Below, one piece after another: positions 1 through 6,599 of a stretch of 7,206 nt of DNA. The DNA lies in NCBI GenBank assembly GCA_038230975.1, contig JBBRMF010000262.1, positions 1-7,206 on the forward strand, written 5' to 3'. Each line of letters starts with the position of its first letter. The first letter of the stretch is position 1. The notes beneath the pieces are model-generated. The model was not told the DNA's origin. It did not search any database and worked only from the letters and a program-made list of their open reading frames with translations. The position numbers were made by a program, and so were the translations under genes. The DNA comes from JANXVV01 sp038230975 (GTDB taxonomy: Bacteria > Planctomycetota > Phycisphaerae > Tepidisphaerales > Tepidisphaeraceae).

Positions 1-30
1 ATCCAGCGGTGCCGCGGCCCAATGAGACAT
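1..30 (-). CDS. 5' end of a divergent gene, cut by the window edge
   Basis: Reading the minus strand from 30 down to 1 gives an open frame starting with ATG and coding MSHWAAAPLD before the window ends. A strong GGAGG motif lies five bases upstream of the ATG (plus-strand 36-40), which is the main reason for calling a real start in so short a stretch. The product cannot be identified from ten residues. A W...PLD start is reminiscent of some IS1182-type transposases from memory, but this is only a hint. If it is a transposase, an insertion-sequence end should lie within 31-234. The gene would be transcribed away from the HD-domain gene. Confidence 0.45.
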   Translation of the reverse strand, partial: MSHWAAAPLD

Positions 31-35
31 ACCGA

Positions 36-40
36 CCTCC
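36..40 (-). promoter_or_regulatory. Shine-Dalgarno site of the divergent minus-strand gene
   Basis: On the minus strand this reads GGAGG, five bases before the ATG at 30-28. It is a full match to the anti-Shine-Dalgarno core and is the main support for the truncated gene at the left edge. Confidence 0.45.
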
Positions 41-74
41 AGGTCATCCAAACTTATCCAGCCCCAATGGCGAT

Positions 75-103
75 ACTTTAGCACGAAATTGCTTTATATG
101 CAA
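75..103 (-). promoter_or_regulatory. Possible sigma-70-like promoter for the divergent gene
   Basis: The minus strand carries TTGCAT (plus 98-103), a 17-base spacer and TAAAGT (plus 75-80). These match 3/6 and 4/6 of the -35 and -10 consensus at ideal spacing. The -10 lies 44 bases before the ATG, a normal leader length. The match is weak and could be chance, and planctomycete promoters often fit the E. coli consensus poorly. Confidence 0.22.
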
Positions 104-234
104 GGGGTGGATAAATCGACAGGCTCAGTACCGGGAGAGGGGATAATACCCGCCGATCTCGTCACGCACCCCCCAAGAGGCGGTTTGAGCCCCCATTGCT
201 TGCGGCATCCGTCGTGTTGCCGTACAACCCGGCG

Positions 235-1329
235 ATGCGCCGATTATTCCTTTCCGACTGTCAGGCAGGTGACATGGTGGAAGACGTTTACGTCATCACC
301 AACAAGCAACTTGCCCAGTCTTCAAATGGCAAGCATTACATCAAGGCATTTATTTCGGATCGATCGACGCAGATCACGGCGCGGATGTGGAATGCGACGC
401 GTGAGATTTTCAGTGCGATGCCGGACAGTGGATTTCTTCGCGTGCGCGGGCGGGTGGAGAACTATCAGAATAATCTACAGATCATCATCGAGCAGTTGTG
501 GCCGGCGAAGGAGGGGAGCTACGAGGTCGGCGACCTGATGCCGCACACGACCAGGCCGATCGAACCGATGTGCCGAAAGCTGGTGGAGATTCTGGGGAGT
601 ATTCAGAATCGACATGTGGCGGCGCTGGTGCAGGCATATCTTGACGATGAAAAGTTGATGACCGATTTTTACCGCGCGCCGGCGGCGCAGGCGTTTCATC
701 ATGCGTTTCTCGCCGGGCTGCTGGAACACACGCTAAACGCGATGGAAGTGGCGGATGCGGCGGTGAAGTTTTATCCGGGGTTGAATCGCGATCTGGTTTT
801 GGCGGGGCTTTTTCTGCACGACATCGCCAAGACCTGGGAGCTGAAATATGAGACTGCATTTGGGTACACGGATGGCGGGCAACTGGTGGGGCACCTGGTG
901 AAGAGCGCGATCTGGGTGGAACAAAAAGCGCGACAGGCGGAACTGGTGTTGGGGGAGAAAATTCCGCAGAATTTAATCGATGTGATGCAGCACATTATTC
1001 TGAGCCATCACGAAAAGCCGGAGTTTGGCGCGGCACGCGTGCCTTCGACACCGGAGGCAGTCTTCGTCAGTATGATCGACAATATGGATGCGAAGATGCA
1101 GATCGCGTTGCAAGCCTGCCGCGGCGGAAGCGGTACGAACGGTGAAGGGAATTGGACGGAGTGGATGAAGGCCATGAACGGCCGACTTTATCGCCCGGAT
1201 GTGGCGCCGGCGGAGGCAGCGGAAACCGAGTCGATCGACGCTCCGGAGCCGGCTCCGCAAGGCGTGCCCACGCTGAAAATGGAACTGACTAACCCGCTGT
1301 TTGAATCGGTGCCGGCGAAGAAGAAATGA
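235..1329 (+). CDS. OB-fold/HD-domain phosphohydrolase, YhaM-like 3'-5' exoribonuclease
   Basis: The 364-residue product has an N-terminal nucleic-acid-binding OB-fold (about residues 12-95) followed by an HD phosphohydrolase domain (about 150-300). This is the arrangement of Bacillus YhaM, a metal-dependent 3'-5' exoribonuclease. Likely metal ligands are H165, the H195-D196 pair, H258-H259 and D282. The tail (about 321-350) is rich in Ala, Pro and Glu and ends in AKKK. It is probably disordered. The frame is open back to a TTG at 196, but I chose ATG 235 because MRRLFLSD leads straight into the first OB strand, as in related proteins recalled from planctomycetes. No Shine-Dalgarno site precedes it. 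It ends 13 bases before rhaA, so the two are probably cotranscribed, although no rhamnose role is obvious. Nuclease activity is inferred from the family; a nucleotide phosphohydrolase is the alternative. Confidence 0.85.
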   Translation: MRRLFLSDCQAGDMVEDVYVITNKQLAQSSNGKHYIKAFISDRSTQITARMWNATREIFSAMPDSGFLRVRGRVENYQNNLQIIIEQLWPAKEGSYEVGDLMPHTTRPIEPMCRKLVEILGSIQNRHVAALVQAYLDDEKLMTDFYRAPAAQAFHHAFLAGLLEHTLNAMEVADAAVKFYPGLNRDLVLAGLFLHDIAKTWELKYETAFGYTDGGQLVGHLVKSAIWVEQKARQAELVLGEKIPQNLIDVMQHIILSHHEKPEFGAARVPSTPEAVFVSMIDNMDAKMQIALQACRGGSGTNGEGNWTEWMKAMNGRLYRPDVAPAEAAETESIDAPEPAPQGVPTLKMELTNPLFESVPAKKK

Positions 1330-1342
1330 GAAAGAATCTGGC

Positions 1343-2614
1343 ATGCCCAACCGAACGGTTCACATCGAACAGGCATTTGAGCTCGCGAAAGATAGTTATG
1401 CGGCGCTGGGAGTGAACGTCGACGAGGCGCTTGCGAAAGTCGCGCGTATCGCGATCTCACTACACTGCTGGCAGGGGGATGATGTCGGAGGATTTGAAAA
1501 CAGCGGTATTGAGCTCGGCAGCGGCCTGGCGGTAACGGGGAACTATCCTGGCAAGGCGAAAACGCCCGTCGAACTACGAACCGACATCGACAAAGCCCTC
1601 TCCCTGATTCCAGGCAAACATCGCCTAAATCTTCATGCCTGTTACGCTGAAACGCATGGCAAGCGCGTGGATCGTGATGCACTTGCGGTGGAGCATTTCC
1701 ATGATTGGATTGGCTGGGCCAAAGCGGGTGGGCTGGGGTTGGATTTCAATCCTACTTTTTTTGCGCACGCCAAGGCAGCGGACGGTTTTTCCCTTTCGCA
1801 TCGCGATGCGGGGATCCGCAAATTTTGGGTCGATCACGGGATTGCCTGCCGTCGGATCGGGGCAGCGATGGGTGAGGCGCTTGGGTCGACGACCGTGACG
1901 AATGTCTGGATCCCGGATGGCTACAAAGACACGCCGGTCGATCGGAAATCGCCAAGGCAAAGGCTGGCGGATTCACTCGATCAGATTTTTGCCGAACCGA
2001 TCGATCCGCGATTCAATCTGGATGCGGTTGAATCGAAATTGTTTGGAATCGGATCCGAAAGTTATGTCGTCGGATCGCACGAATTCTATCTGGGGTATGC
2101 GGTGGCCAGGAAGAAAATGATCTGCCTTGATGCGGGGCATTTTCATCCTACGGAAACCATTTCCGACAAGATCTCTTCGACGCTGGCCTGGCTCGATCGT
2201 ATTTTGCTGCATGTGAGTCGCGGCGTGCGATGGGATAGCGATCATGTCGTCACGCTGACCGATGAACTGAATGCGATTGCCCAGGAATTGGTGCGAGGGG
2301 ATTTCCTGGGTCGGGTTCATCTTGGGCTGGATTTTTTCGATGCCAGCATCAATCGAATAGCCGCGTGGGTCATCGGGACGCGCAGCATGATTAAAGCTTT
2401 ATTGGCAGCGCTGCTCGAACCGATTGGACTGCTGCGTGAGGCCGAAGACGCAGGTGATTACACGCGACGACTGGCGCTGCTTGAAGAATGCAAGACGCTG
2501 CCGGCCGCGGCGATTTGGGATTATTATTGCCTGACGCAGAATGTCCCCGCGGGCATCGACTGGCTGAATGAGGTAAAGACGTACGAGCGGAATGTGCTAT
2601 CCAGGCGAAGTTGA
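1343..2614 (+). CDS. rhaA: L-rhamnose isomerase
   Basis: The enzyme converts L-rhamnose to L-rhamnulose in the cytoplasm, the first step of the classic rhamnose pathway. The 423-residue product is collinear with E. coli RhaA (419 residues) from end to end. Conserved blocks include HCWQGDDV (41-48), the GNYPGKA block (66-72), VESKLFGIG (229-237), CLDAGHFHPTE (261-271), RWDSDHVV (296-303) and GLDFFDASINRIAAWVIG (328-345). By alignment with the E. coli enzyme, one metal site is formed by E230, D263, H290 and D330 and the second by H266, D298 and D300; all seven residues are present. The frame is open back to a TTG at 1301, inside the upstream gene, but ATG 1343 fits the family N-terminus and has a purine-rich GAGAAAG stretch upstream. 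A terminator-like hairpin follows the stop within six bases. Confidence 0.97.
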   Translation: MPNRTVHIEQAFELAKDSYAALGVNVDEALAKVARIAISLHCWQGDDVGGFENSGIELGSGLAVTGNYPGKAKTPVELRTDIDKALSLIPGKHRLNLHACYAETHGKRVDRDALAVEHFHDWIGWAKAGGLGLDFNPTFFAHAKAADGFSLSHRDAGIRKFWVDHGIACRRIGAAMGEALGSTTVTNVWIPDGYKDTPVDRKSPRQRLADSLDQIFAEPIDPRFNLDAVESKLFGIGSESYVVGSHEFYLGYAVARKKMICLDAGHFHPTETISDKISSTLAWLDRILLHVSRGVRWDSDHVVTLTDELNAIAQELVRGDFLGRVHLGLDFFDASINRIAAWVIGTRSMIKALLAALLEPIGLLREAEDAGDYTRRLALLEECKTLPAAAIWDYYCLTQNVPAGIDWLNEVKTYERNVLSRRS

Positions 2615-2687
2615 AGGTGGCATGGGCGTCTCGCCCGTGCTTTTTTTTCTGAAGAAAACGCGGGCGAGACGCCCACGCCACCTTCAA
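2611..2687. repeat. Paired palindromic repeat 1 (REP-like)
   Basis: The arms 2611-2637 and 2661-2687 are inverted copies, 27 bases with one mismatch (A2622 opposite C2676), separated by 23 bases. Each arm is itself a near-palindrome with the core GGGCG-TCT-CGCCC, so the unit can fold either as one long stem or as two small hairpins. The left arm overlaps the last codon of rhaA. The reverse strand reads HGRDAHAT, a chance peptide typical of this repeat class in planctomycete-like genomes (recalled, not searched). Confidence 0.9.
2620..2648 (+). terminator. Rho-independent terminator of the HD gene-rhaA unit
   Basis: A nine-base-pair stem (2620-2628 with 2632-2640, one T-G wobble, loop TCT) is followed at once by eight T residues (2641-2648). 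This is a textbook intrinsic terminator starting six bases after the rhaA stop codon. The stem is the left arm of a paired palindromic repeat, so the repeat seems to serve as the transcription stop. If it works, the ABC genes downstream need their own promoter or readthrough. Confidence 0.75.
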
Positions 2688-2748
2688 ATTCCCAAGCGGA
2701 CGGCAGACTATTATGTTCGTCGCGGCGGAAACGGTCCGCAGTAAGTGT
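2688..2748. other. Spacer between the two repeats in the 309-base rhaA-ATPase gap
   Basis: The gap runs from 2615 to 2923. It holds repeat 1 and its terminator, repeat 2, a possible short ORF, and this 61-base spacer. The ABC genes would need a promoter somewhere in the gap, and the only -10-like match I noted here is TATTAT at 2709-2714 (5/6), which lacks a credible -35 at 16-18 bases. A six-base inverted repeat (GCGGAC 2696-2701 with GTCCGC 2734-2739) could be an operator half-site pair or chance. Nothing else is recognisable. Confidence 0.3.
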
Positions 2749-2880
2749 GAGAACTTATTCGTGGCACGGGCTTCCAGCCCGTGTTAGTCGATGAGGATGG
2801 AAAAATGTCTTTTATTCAGCAACGATTCGAGTTCAAAAGTCTGAACACGGGCTGGAAGCCCGTGCCACGAATTGATTCTC
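2749..2880. repeat. Paired palindromic repeat 2 (REP-like, long spacer)
   Basis: The arms 2757-2785 and 2844-2872 are perfect inverted copies over 29 bases. With three mismatches (2754-2756) the match extends to 37 bases, 2749-2785 against 2844-2880. The spacer is 58 bases, much longer than in the other three pairs. Each arm carries a perfect eight-base-pair hairpin: 2765-2772 with 2776-2783, and 2846-2853 with 2857-2864. The core GGGCT-TCC-AGCCC differs from GGGCG-TCT-CGCCC of repeat 1 by a paired change at the loop-closing position, so base pairing is kept. Confidence 0.9.
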
Positions 2881-2927
2881 AAGCTTGGTGCATACCCGAT
2901 GTAAAACTGGCGCGAGGGCACGTTTGA
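2805..2927 (+). CDS. Possible 40-residue leader ORF overlapping the ATPase start
   Basis: An ATG at 2805 opens 40 codons ending in TGA at 2925-2927. A GAGGA motif (2793-2797) sits seven bases upstream, and the stop overlaps the TTG start of the ATPase as TTGA, the geometry of translationally coupled genes. The peptide starts MSFIQQRFEFKSL, then reads through the right arm of repeat 2 (TGWKPVP) and ends in RGHV. No domain, signal peptide or membrane segment is visible. Reading through a repeat argues for a chance frame, so I rate it as a candidate leader peptide only. Confidence 0.25.
   Translation: MSFIQQRFEFKSLNTGWKPVPRIDSQAWCIPDVKLARGHV
2914..2918 (+). promoter_or_regulatory. Ribosome binding site that selects TTG 2924 for the ATPase
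   Basis: GAGGG lies five bases before TTG 2924. It supports this start over the upstream in-frame TTG 2885 and GTG 2888, whose extra residues (VHTRCKTGARAR) match nothing expected of the family. Confidence 0.5.
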
Positions 2928-4432
2928 GCACGCTGTTAAAACTTACCGGGATCGTGAAGAGCTTCGGCGGTGTGCAGGCGCTCAAAGGTGTGTCGTTTGA
3001 ATTGAAGGCCGGTGAGGTTCACGCGATTGTGGGGGAAAATGGGGCGGGGAAATCGACGCTGATCAAGACGATCACCGGGGCCCATCAGCCGGATTCGGGT
3101 GTGATGGAAATTGATGGACAGGCGGTTCACCATCCAACTCCGTCGCAGGCGAAGGCGCTTGGTGTAGCGGTGATCTATCAGCAACCGGCGCTGTTTGGGG
3201 ACCTGACTGTCGCGGAAAATATTTCCCTCGGTCTCGAGCGCGGCGGAGCGTGGCGAAAGATCAATTGGAATACCCGCCATAAGCGGGCCAGGGAATTGCT
3301 CGGTCGTGTGGGCGCAAATATTTCACCGGAAACTTTCGTTCGCGAGCTGACGATGCCACAACAACAGTTGGTGGAAATCGCTCGGTCGCTGGGGACCAAC
3401 GCGCGGATTCTCATTCTCGATGAACCGACGGCTTCATTGAGCGATCGCGAAGTGGATCATCTTTTTAACGTCATTCGGGATCTGAAAAAGCACGGTGTCG
3501 GGATGATTTACATCTCGCATCGGCTGGAAGAGTTGCCGCAGATTGCCGATCGGGTGACGGTGCTGCGCGATGGCACGTATGTGACCACTCGGCCGATGGT
3601 GGAGATTGATCGTGCGGAGATGATTCGGCTGATGGTCGGCCGGGAGTTGTCGGCAATTTATCCGAAAATCAACCTGCCGCTTGGTGAAGTAGTGCTTGAA
3701 ACGCGACATCTTTCGTGCAGCGAATCGGGTGTCAGTGACGTCACACTGGCGATCCGTGCCGGTGAGATTCTTGGGTTGGCGGGCCTGGTTGGCGCGGGTC
3801 GAACGGAGTTGGCGCGTGTGCTTTTTGGTCTCACGCCGGCCGATGGTGGGGAGATATTACTGCGGGGAAAATCCGCGGTCATCAGCCAGCCGGCGGATGC
3901 GGTTTCGCTCGGCATCGCGTATGTCCCGGAAGATCGAAGGCGGCATGGTGTGATTCTGGAGATGCCGGTTTCCGCCAATACAACACTGGCGATTTTGCGA
4001 AATATCGCGTCGGTGAGTTGGCTCCATTTCAAAAAAGAAAAACAGATCGCGGAGTCTTTCGTTGAGCGGTTTGGAATTAAGACGCCATCCATTGCGGTGC
4101 CGGTGGGCAATCTCTCGGGTGGAAATCAGCAGAAAGTTTCGTTGGCGCGCTGGTTGGCGACGGAGCCAAAAGTCATCATTCTCGATGAGCCGACGCAAGG
4201 TGTGGATGTGGGAGCGAAAGCCGAGATTCACAAATTGATGGGCGAGTTGGCTGCAAAAGGACTGGCGATATTGATGATCTCCTCGGAGCTGCCAGAGGTG
4301 CTCGGGATGAGCGATCGCATCGCAGTGATGCATGGCGGGCGGGTATTGAAAACGCTGGATCGCACGGAAGCGACGCAGGAAAAAGTGCTGGAGTTGGCGC
4401 TGGGTCACACGGCGGCGGAGGTGGCCGCATGA
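2924..4432 (+). CDS. Sugar ABC importer, tandem ATP-binding protein (RhaT/LsrA/RbsA type)
   Basis: This cytoplasmic ATPase powers a class 2 sugar importer. Its 502 residues hold two ABC domains, the normal layout for RbsA/MglA-type proteins. Domain 1 has Walker A GENGAGKST (37-45, K43), Q-loop Q86-Q87, a relaxed signature LTMPQ (142-146), Walker B ending D166-E167, and switch H199. Domain 2 has a degenerate Walker A with R293 in place of lysine, a full signature LSGGNQQK (397-404) and Walker B D421-E422. One degenerate nucleotide site is usual for the family. It overlaps permease 1 by four bases (ATGA), indicating translational coupling. TTG 2924 is favoured by GAGGG upstream and by the N-terminus MSTLLKLTGIVKSFGG. 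Rhamnose is the inferred substrate because rhaA is adjacent. Rhizobial RhaT is this kind of ATPase, unlike the E. coli symporter of the same name. Confidence 0.93.
   Translation: MSTLLKLTGIVKSFGGVQALKGVSFELKAGEVHAIVGENGAGKSTLIKTITGAHQPDSGVMEIDGQAVHHPTPSQAKALGVAVIYQQPALFGDLTVAENISLGLERGGAWRKINWNTRHKRARELLGRVGANISPETFVRELTMPQQQLVEIARSLGTNARILILDEPTASLSDREVDHLFNVIRDLKKHGVGMIYISHRLEELPQIADRVTVLRDGTYVTTRPMVEIDRAEMIRLMVGRELSAIYPKINLPLGEVVLETRHLSCSESGVSDVTLAIRAGEILGLAGLVGAGRTELARVLFGLTPADGGEILLRGKSAVISQPADAVSLGIAYVPEDRRRHGVILEMPVSANTTLAILRNIASVSWLHFKKEKQIAESFVERFGIKTPSIAVPVGNLSGGNQQKVSLARWLATEPKVIILDEPTQGVDVGAKAEIHKLMGELAAKGLAILMISSELPEVLGMSDRIAVMHGGRVLKTLDRTEATQEKVLELALGHTAAEVAA
4417..4421 (+). promoter_or_regulatory. 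Ribosome binding site for permease 1, inside the ATPase gene
   Basis: GGAGG lies seven bases before ATG 4429, within the last codons of the ATPase. With the ATGA stop-start overlap, it supports coupled translation of ATPase and permease 1. Confidence 0.6.
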
Positions 4433-5415
4433 GCACGGCGGTTTTAAATCCGGTTGGTTTGCTGCCGCGCCATGGGCTGCTGCAACGGTACAAACGCGAG
4501 CTATCCGTTTTGGCGGCGTATTTGGCGCTGCTTCTTTTGCTGGTGGTTCGCGCGCCGCGATTTTATTCGAGCAATGAGTTCAAAAGTATTCTAGTCAACA
4601 ATGCTTCCGTGCTGGTGCTGGCGGTGGGCATGTCGCTGGTGATTTTGTGTCGGCAGATTGATATCTCCGTCGGCTCGCAATTATCCATTTGCGGGATTGT
4701 TGCCGGGCTAGCCGCCAAGCACGGATTGCCGATGCCTGTCGCGGCGATGGTTTGCCTTTTTGCCGGCGCGATGATGGGGGCGTTGAATGGCGTATTGATC
4801 GCGTTCGTCAATCTCCCTTCAATCGTCGTGACATTGGCAACGATGGTAATTCTGCGTGAGTCGCTTCGCTGGGGACGTAGCGGTGAATTCGTGCAGGGAT
4901 TGCCGAAGGGTTTTCAGTGGTTTGGATTTTCGCAGGATGCCGGGCAATGGGTCGTGGTAGGATTGGCGGTGGGGGTGTTTGCGGTTTTCGCCTGGGCGAT
5001 GCGAAATCTTTCCGCGGGTCGAACGGTTTATGCAACGGGGTCGGATCAAGAGGCGGCACGACTGGCCGGCATTCGTCCGCGTCTTGTCACGTTCGTCGTC
5101 TTTACGATCATGGGAGCACTTGCAGGTCTCGCTGCTCTTTTGAATGTCGTGCGGTTTCCGAGCGTCGATCCGAAAAGCGGTGAAGGCGTGGAGATGCAGG
5201 TGATCGCATCCGTGGTGGTCGGTGGCATCGCGATATCCGGAGGCCGTGGCTCGCTGATCGGAACGCTGGTGGGTGTGATGCTGCTCGGCACAACTCGTCC
5301 GGCGCTACCGTTTCTGGGAAGCGAGGCGTATTGGGATAAAGCGCTGCAGGGGTTGATTATTTTGTTGGCCGTCGCATCGGATGCGCTCTATGCGCGGAAA
5401 AAGGGGCGGATGTAG
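4429..5415 (+). CDS. Sugar ABC importer, inner-membrane permease 1 (RhaP/LsrC type)
   Basis: The 328-residue product is a polytopic membrane protein of the BPD_transp_2 family, which forms the channel of ribose/AI-2/rhamnose-type importers. By eye, hydrophobic segments lie near 25-41, 58-75, 84-97, 102-128, 131-146, 172-192, 219-241, 257-288 and 305-320. The family motif after the second segment is RQIDISVGS (75-83), close to LsrC (RNIDVSVGS) and unlike the commoner GGIDLSVGS of permease 2. The cytoplasmic coupling region contains YATGSDQEAARLAGI (201-215), and GGRGSLIG lies at 271-278. The C-terminal stretch YWDKALQGLIILLAV (301-315) also parallels LsrC. It likely pairs with permease 2 as a heterodimer. 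Substrate choice cannot be read from the permease. Confidence 0.9.
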   Translation: MSTAVLNPVGLLPRHGLLQRYKRELSVLAAYLALLLLLVVRAPRFYSSNEFKSILVNNASVLVLAVGMSLVILCRQIDISVGSQLSICGIVAGLAAKHGLPMPVAAMVCLFAGAMMGALNGVLIAFVNLPSIVVTLATMVILRESLRWGRSGEFVQGLPKGFQWFGFSQDAGQWVVVGLAVGVFAVFAWAMRNLSAGRTVYATGSDQEAARLAGIRPRLVTFVVFTIMGALAGLAALLNVVRFPSVDPKSGEGVEMQVIASVVVGGIAISGGRGSLIGTLVGVMLLGTTRPALPFLGSEAYWDKALQGLIILLAVASDALYARKKGRM

Positions 5416-5453
5416 ATGGAAACGCCAAACTTATCATTGATTTACAAACATAT

Positions 5454-5540
5454 GGGTGCCACAGGTCGCGGTACTCCGAGACCTGTGTGCTTCGATCGAG
5501 GACGCGCACAGGTCTCGGAGTACCGCGACCTGTGGCACCC
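5454..5540. repeat. Paired palindromic repeat 3 (different sequence family)
   Basis: The arms 5454-5490 and 5504-5540 are inverted copies, matching at 36 of 37 bases. The one difference (T5488 opposite G5506) is a wobble pair, and the spacer is 13 bases. Each arm contains its own hairpin: CACAGGTC pairs with GACCTGTG around an inner CGG-TACT-CCG stem-loop. Its core differs from the GTGGCAYGGGC class of the other pairs, although the outer GTGCCACAGG is faintly similar. It lies 38 bases after the permease 1 stop and 27 bases before the permease 2 start. Confidence 0.92.
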
Positions 5541-5567
5541 GAATGTTTCTGCGGTCCTATCCAGACC

Positions 5568-6596
5568 ATGACAGTAGCGACGCCACCAACTTCTCCAACT
5601 GGCACATTGCCCGTACGCTCCGCGATGATCGCAAAGCGACCGTTATGGCTGCGCGTGCTGCTCAACCAGCAGACGGTGCTGGCGGTATTGCTGATCGCGG
5701 AGATCGTGATCTTCTCAATCATCGGCACGAATTTTTTCAGTGCTTATAACGCTCTGGAAATCGTTCGGCAGAATGTGGAACTGGGCTTGCTTGCGCTGGC
5801 GTTAACGCTCGTGATCGTGACCGGAGGGATTGATCTCTCGGTTGGATCTTTACTTGGGCTCTGCGCGATTCTGTTCGGAAAGTTTTCGCGGGATGCGCAT
5901 TTTCCGATCTGGCTGGCGGCGATTTGCACACTGGGTGTCGGCGCGCTTGCGGGGGGATTGAACGCGATGCTTATCACGGCGCTTCGTATCCCGCCGTTGA
6001 TCGTCACGCTGGGCACGTATTCACTTTTCAGCGGATTGGCCGAAGGGATTACGCGCGGATCCGATGTGTGTGATTTTTCCACGCGGGCTTCGTTTGTGTT
6101 TTGGGGACAGGGCTATTTCTTTGACTATCTTCCAGCGCAGGCTCCGGTGCTGGTGATTGTCGCGATCGTGTTCTGGTTGATCCTTCATCGAACGACGATT
6201 GGCCGGGCGCTGGTGGCGATTGGTTTTTCACCGGATGGCGCGAAGTACGCGGGCATCCCCGTGGAAGCGCGGCTGAGCCTCGTGTACATTCTCTCCGGTT
6301 TGATCAGCGGATTGGCGGTGGTCATCTACGTGGCCCACGTCGGGCAGGCTAAGGCGAACGCAGGCACCGGCTATGAATTGATGGCGATCACCGCAGTGGT
6401 TCTCGGCGGCACTTCCATCTTCGGCGGTCGAGGAACGGTGCTCGGTACGATGCTCGGCCTTTTTGCGATTGCGGTTTTGCAGAATGGGTTGACGCTGGCG
6501 GATCAACCGGTGGAATTGGCGAAGATCATCGGCGGTGTGCTGTTAATTGTCGCGATCACAGGGAATCAGTTGCTGGCGAAACTTGCGAAAATATGA
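5568..6596 (+). CDS. Sugar ABC importer, inner-membrane permease 2 (RhaQ/LsrD type)
   Basis: The 342-residue product is the second BPD_transp_2 channel subunit. About 30 polar residues precede the first membrane segment (about 36-53). The motif GGIDLSVGS (86-94) follows the second segment. IGFSPDGAKYAGIPV (218-232) parallels LsrD, as do AITAVVLGG (273-281) and IFGGRGTVLG (284-293). The final hydrophobic stretch is about 319-331. The frame is open back to a GTG at 5487, but that codon lies inside repeat 3, so I chose ATG 5568. ATG 5625 is also possible, and neither has a clear Shine-Dalgarno site. Unlike permease 1, this gene is separated from its upstream partner by 152 bases, so translation is not directly coupled. 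Confidence 0.9.
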   Translation: MTVATPPTSPTGTLPVRSAMIAKRPLWLRVLLNQQTVLAVLLIAEIVIFSIIGTNFFSAYNALEIVRQNVELGLLALALTLVIVTGGIDLSVGSLLGLCAILFGKFSRDAHFPIWLAAICTLGVGALAGGLNAMLITALRIPPLIVTLGTYSLFSGLAEGITRGSDVCDFSTRASFVFWGQGYFFDYLPAQAPVLVIVAIVFWLILHRTTIGRALVAIGFSPDGAKYAGIPVEARLSLVYILSGLISGLAVVIYVAHVGQAKANAGTGYELMAITAVVLGGTSIFGGRGTVLGTMLGLFAIAVLQNGLTLADQPVELAKIIGGVLLIVAITGNQLLAKLAKI

Positions 6597-6599
6597 ACG

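Noticed and set aside
89..117. Plus-strand promoter for the HD gene: TTGCTT, 17 bases, TAAATC
   Set aside because: Only 3/6 matches at each box and 118 bases before the chosen start; it is no better than chance and overlaps the minus-strand candidate.
89..538. 149-codon plus-strand open frame overlapping the HD gene start
   Set aside because: It is out of frame with the clear OB-fold/HD gene, is arginine- and serine-rich as expected of a shadow frame, and shows no recognisable domain.
2391..2687. 98-codon minus-strand frame beginning in repeat 1 and containing HGRDAHAT
   Set aside because: The start is repeat translation and the rest is antisense to the 3' end of rhaA, so it is a frequent kind of false annotation.
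2611..2880. The two adjacent palindromic units as a CRISPR array or attachment site
   Set aside because: Units are inverted pairs rather than direct repeats, with unequal spacers and different cores, and no cas, integrase or tRNA gene is visible.
3065..3363. Relaxed LTMPQ signature in ATPase domain 1, and Arg in place of Walker A Lys in domain 2, as signs of a damaged enzyme
   Set aside because: Both are usual for RbsA/MglA-type tandem ATPases, which keep one degenerate nucleotide site.
5487..5567. N-terminal extension of permease 2 from GTG 5487
   Set aside because: The extension begins inside an arm of repeat 3 and adds a polar, cysteine-containing segment not expected in the family; ATG 5568 is more plausible.
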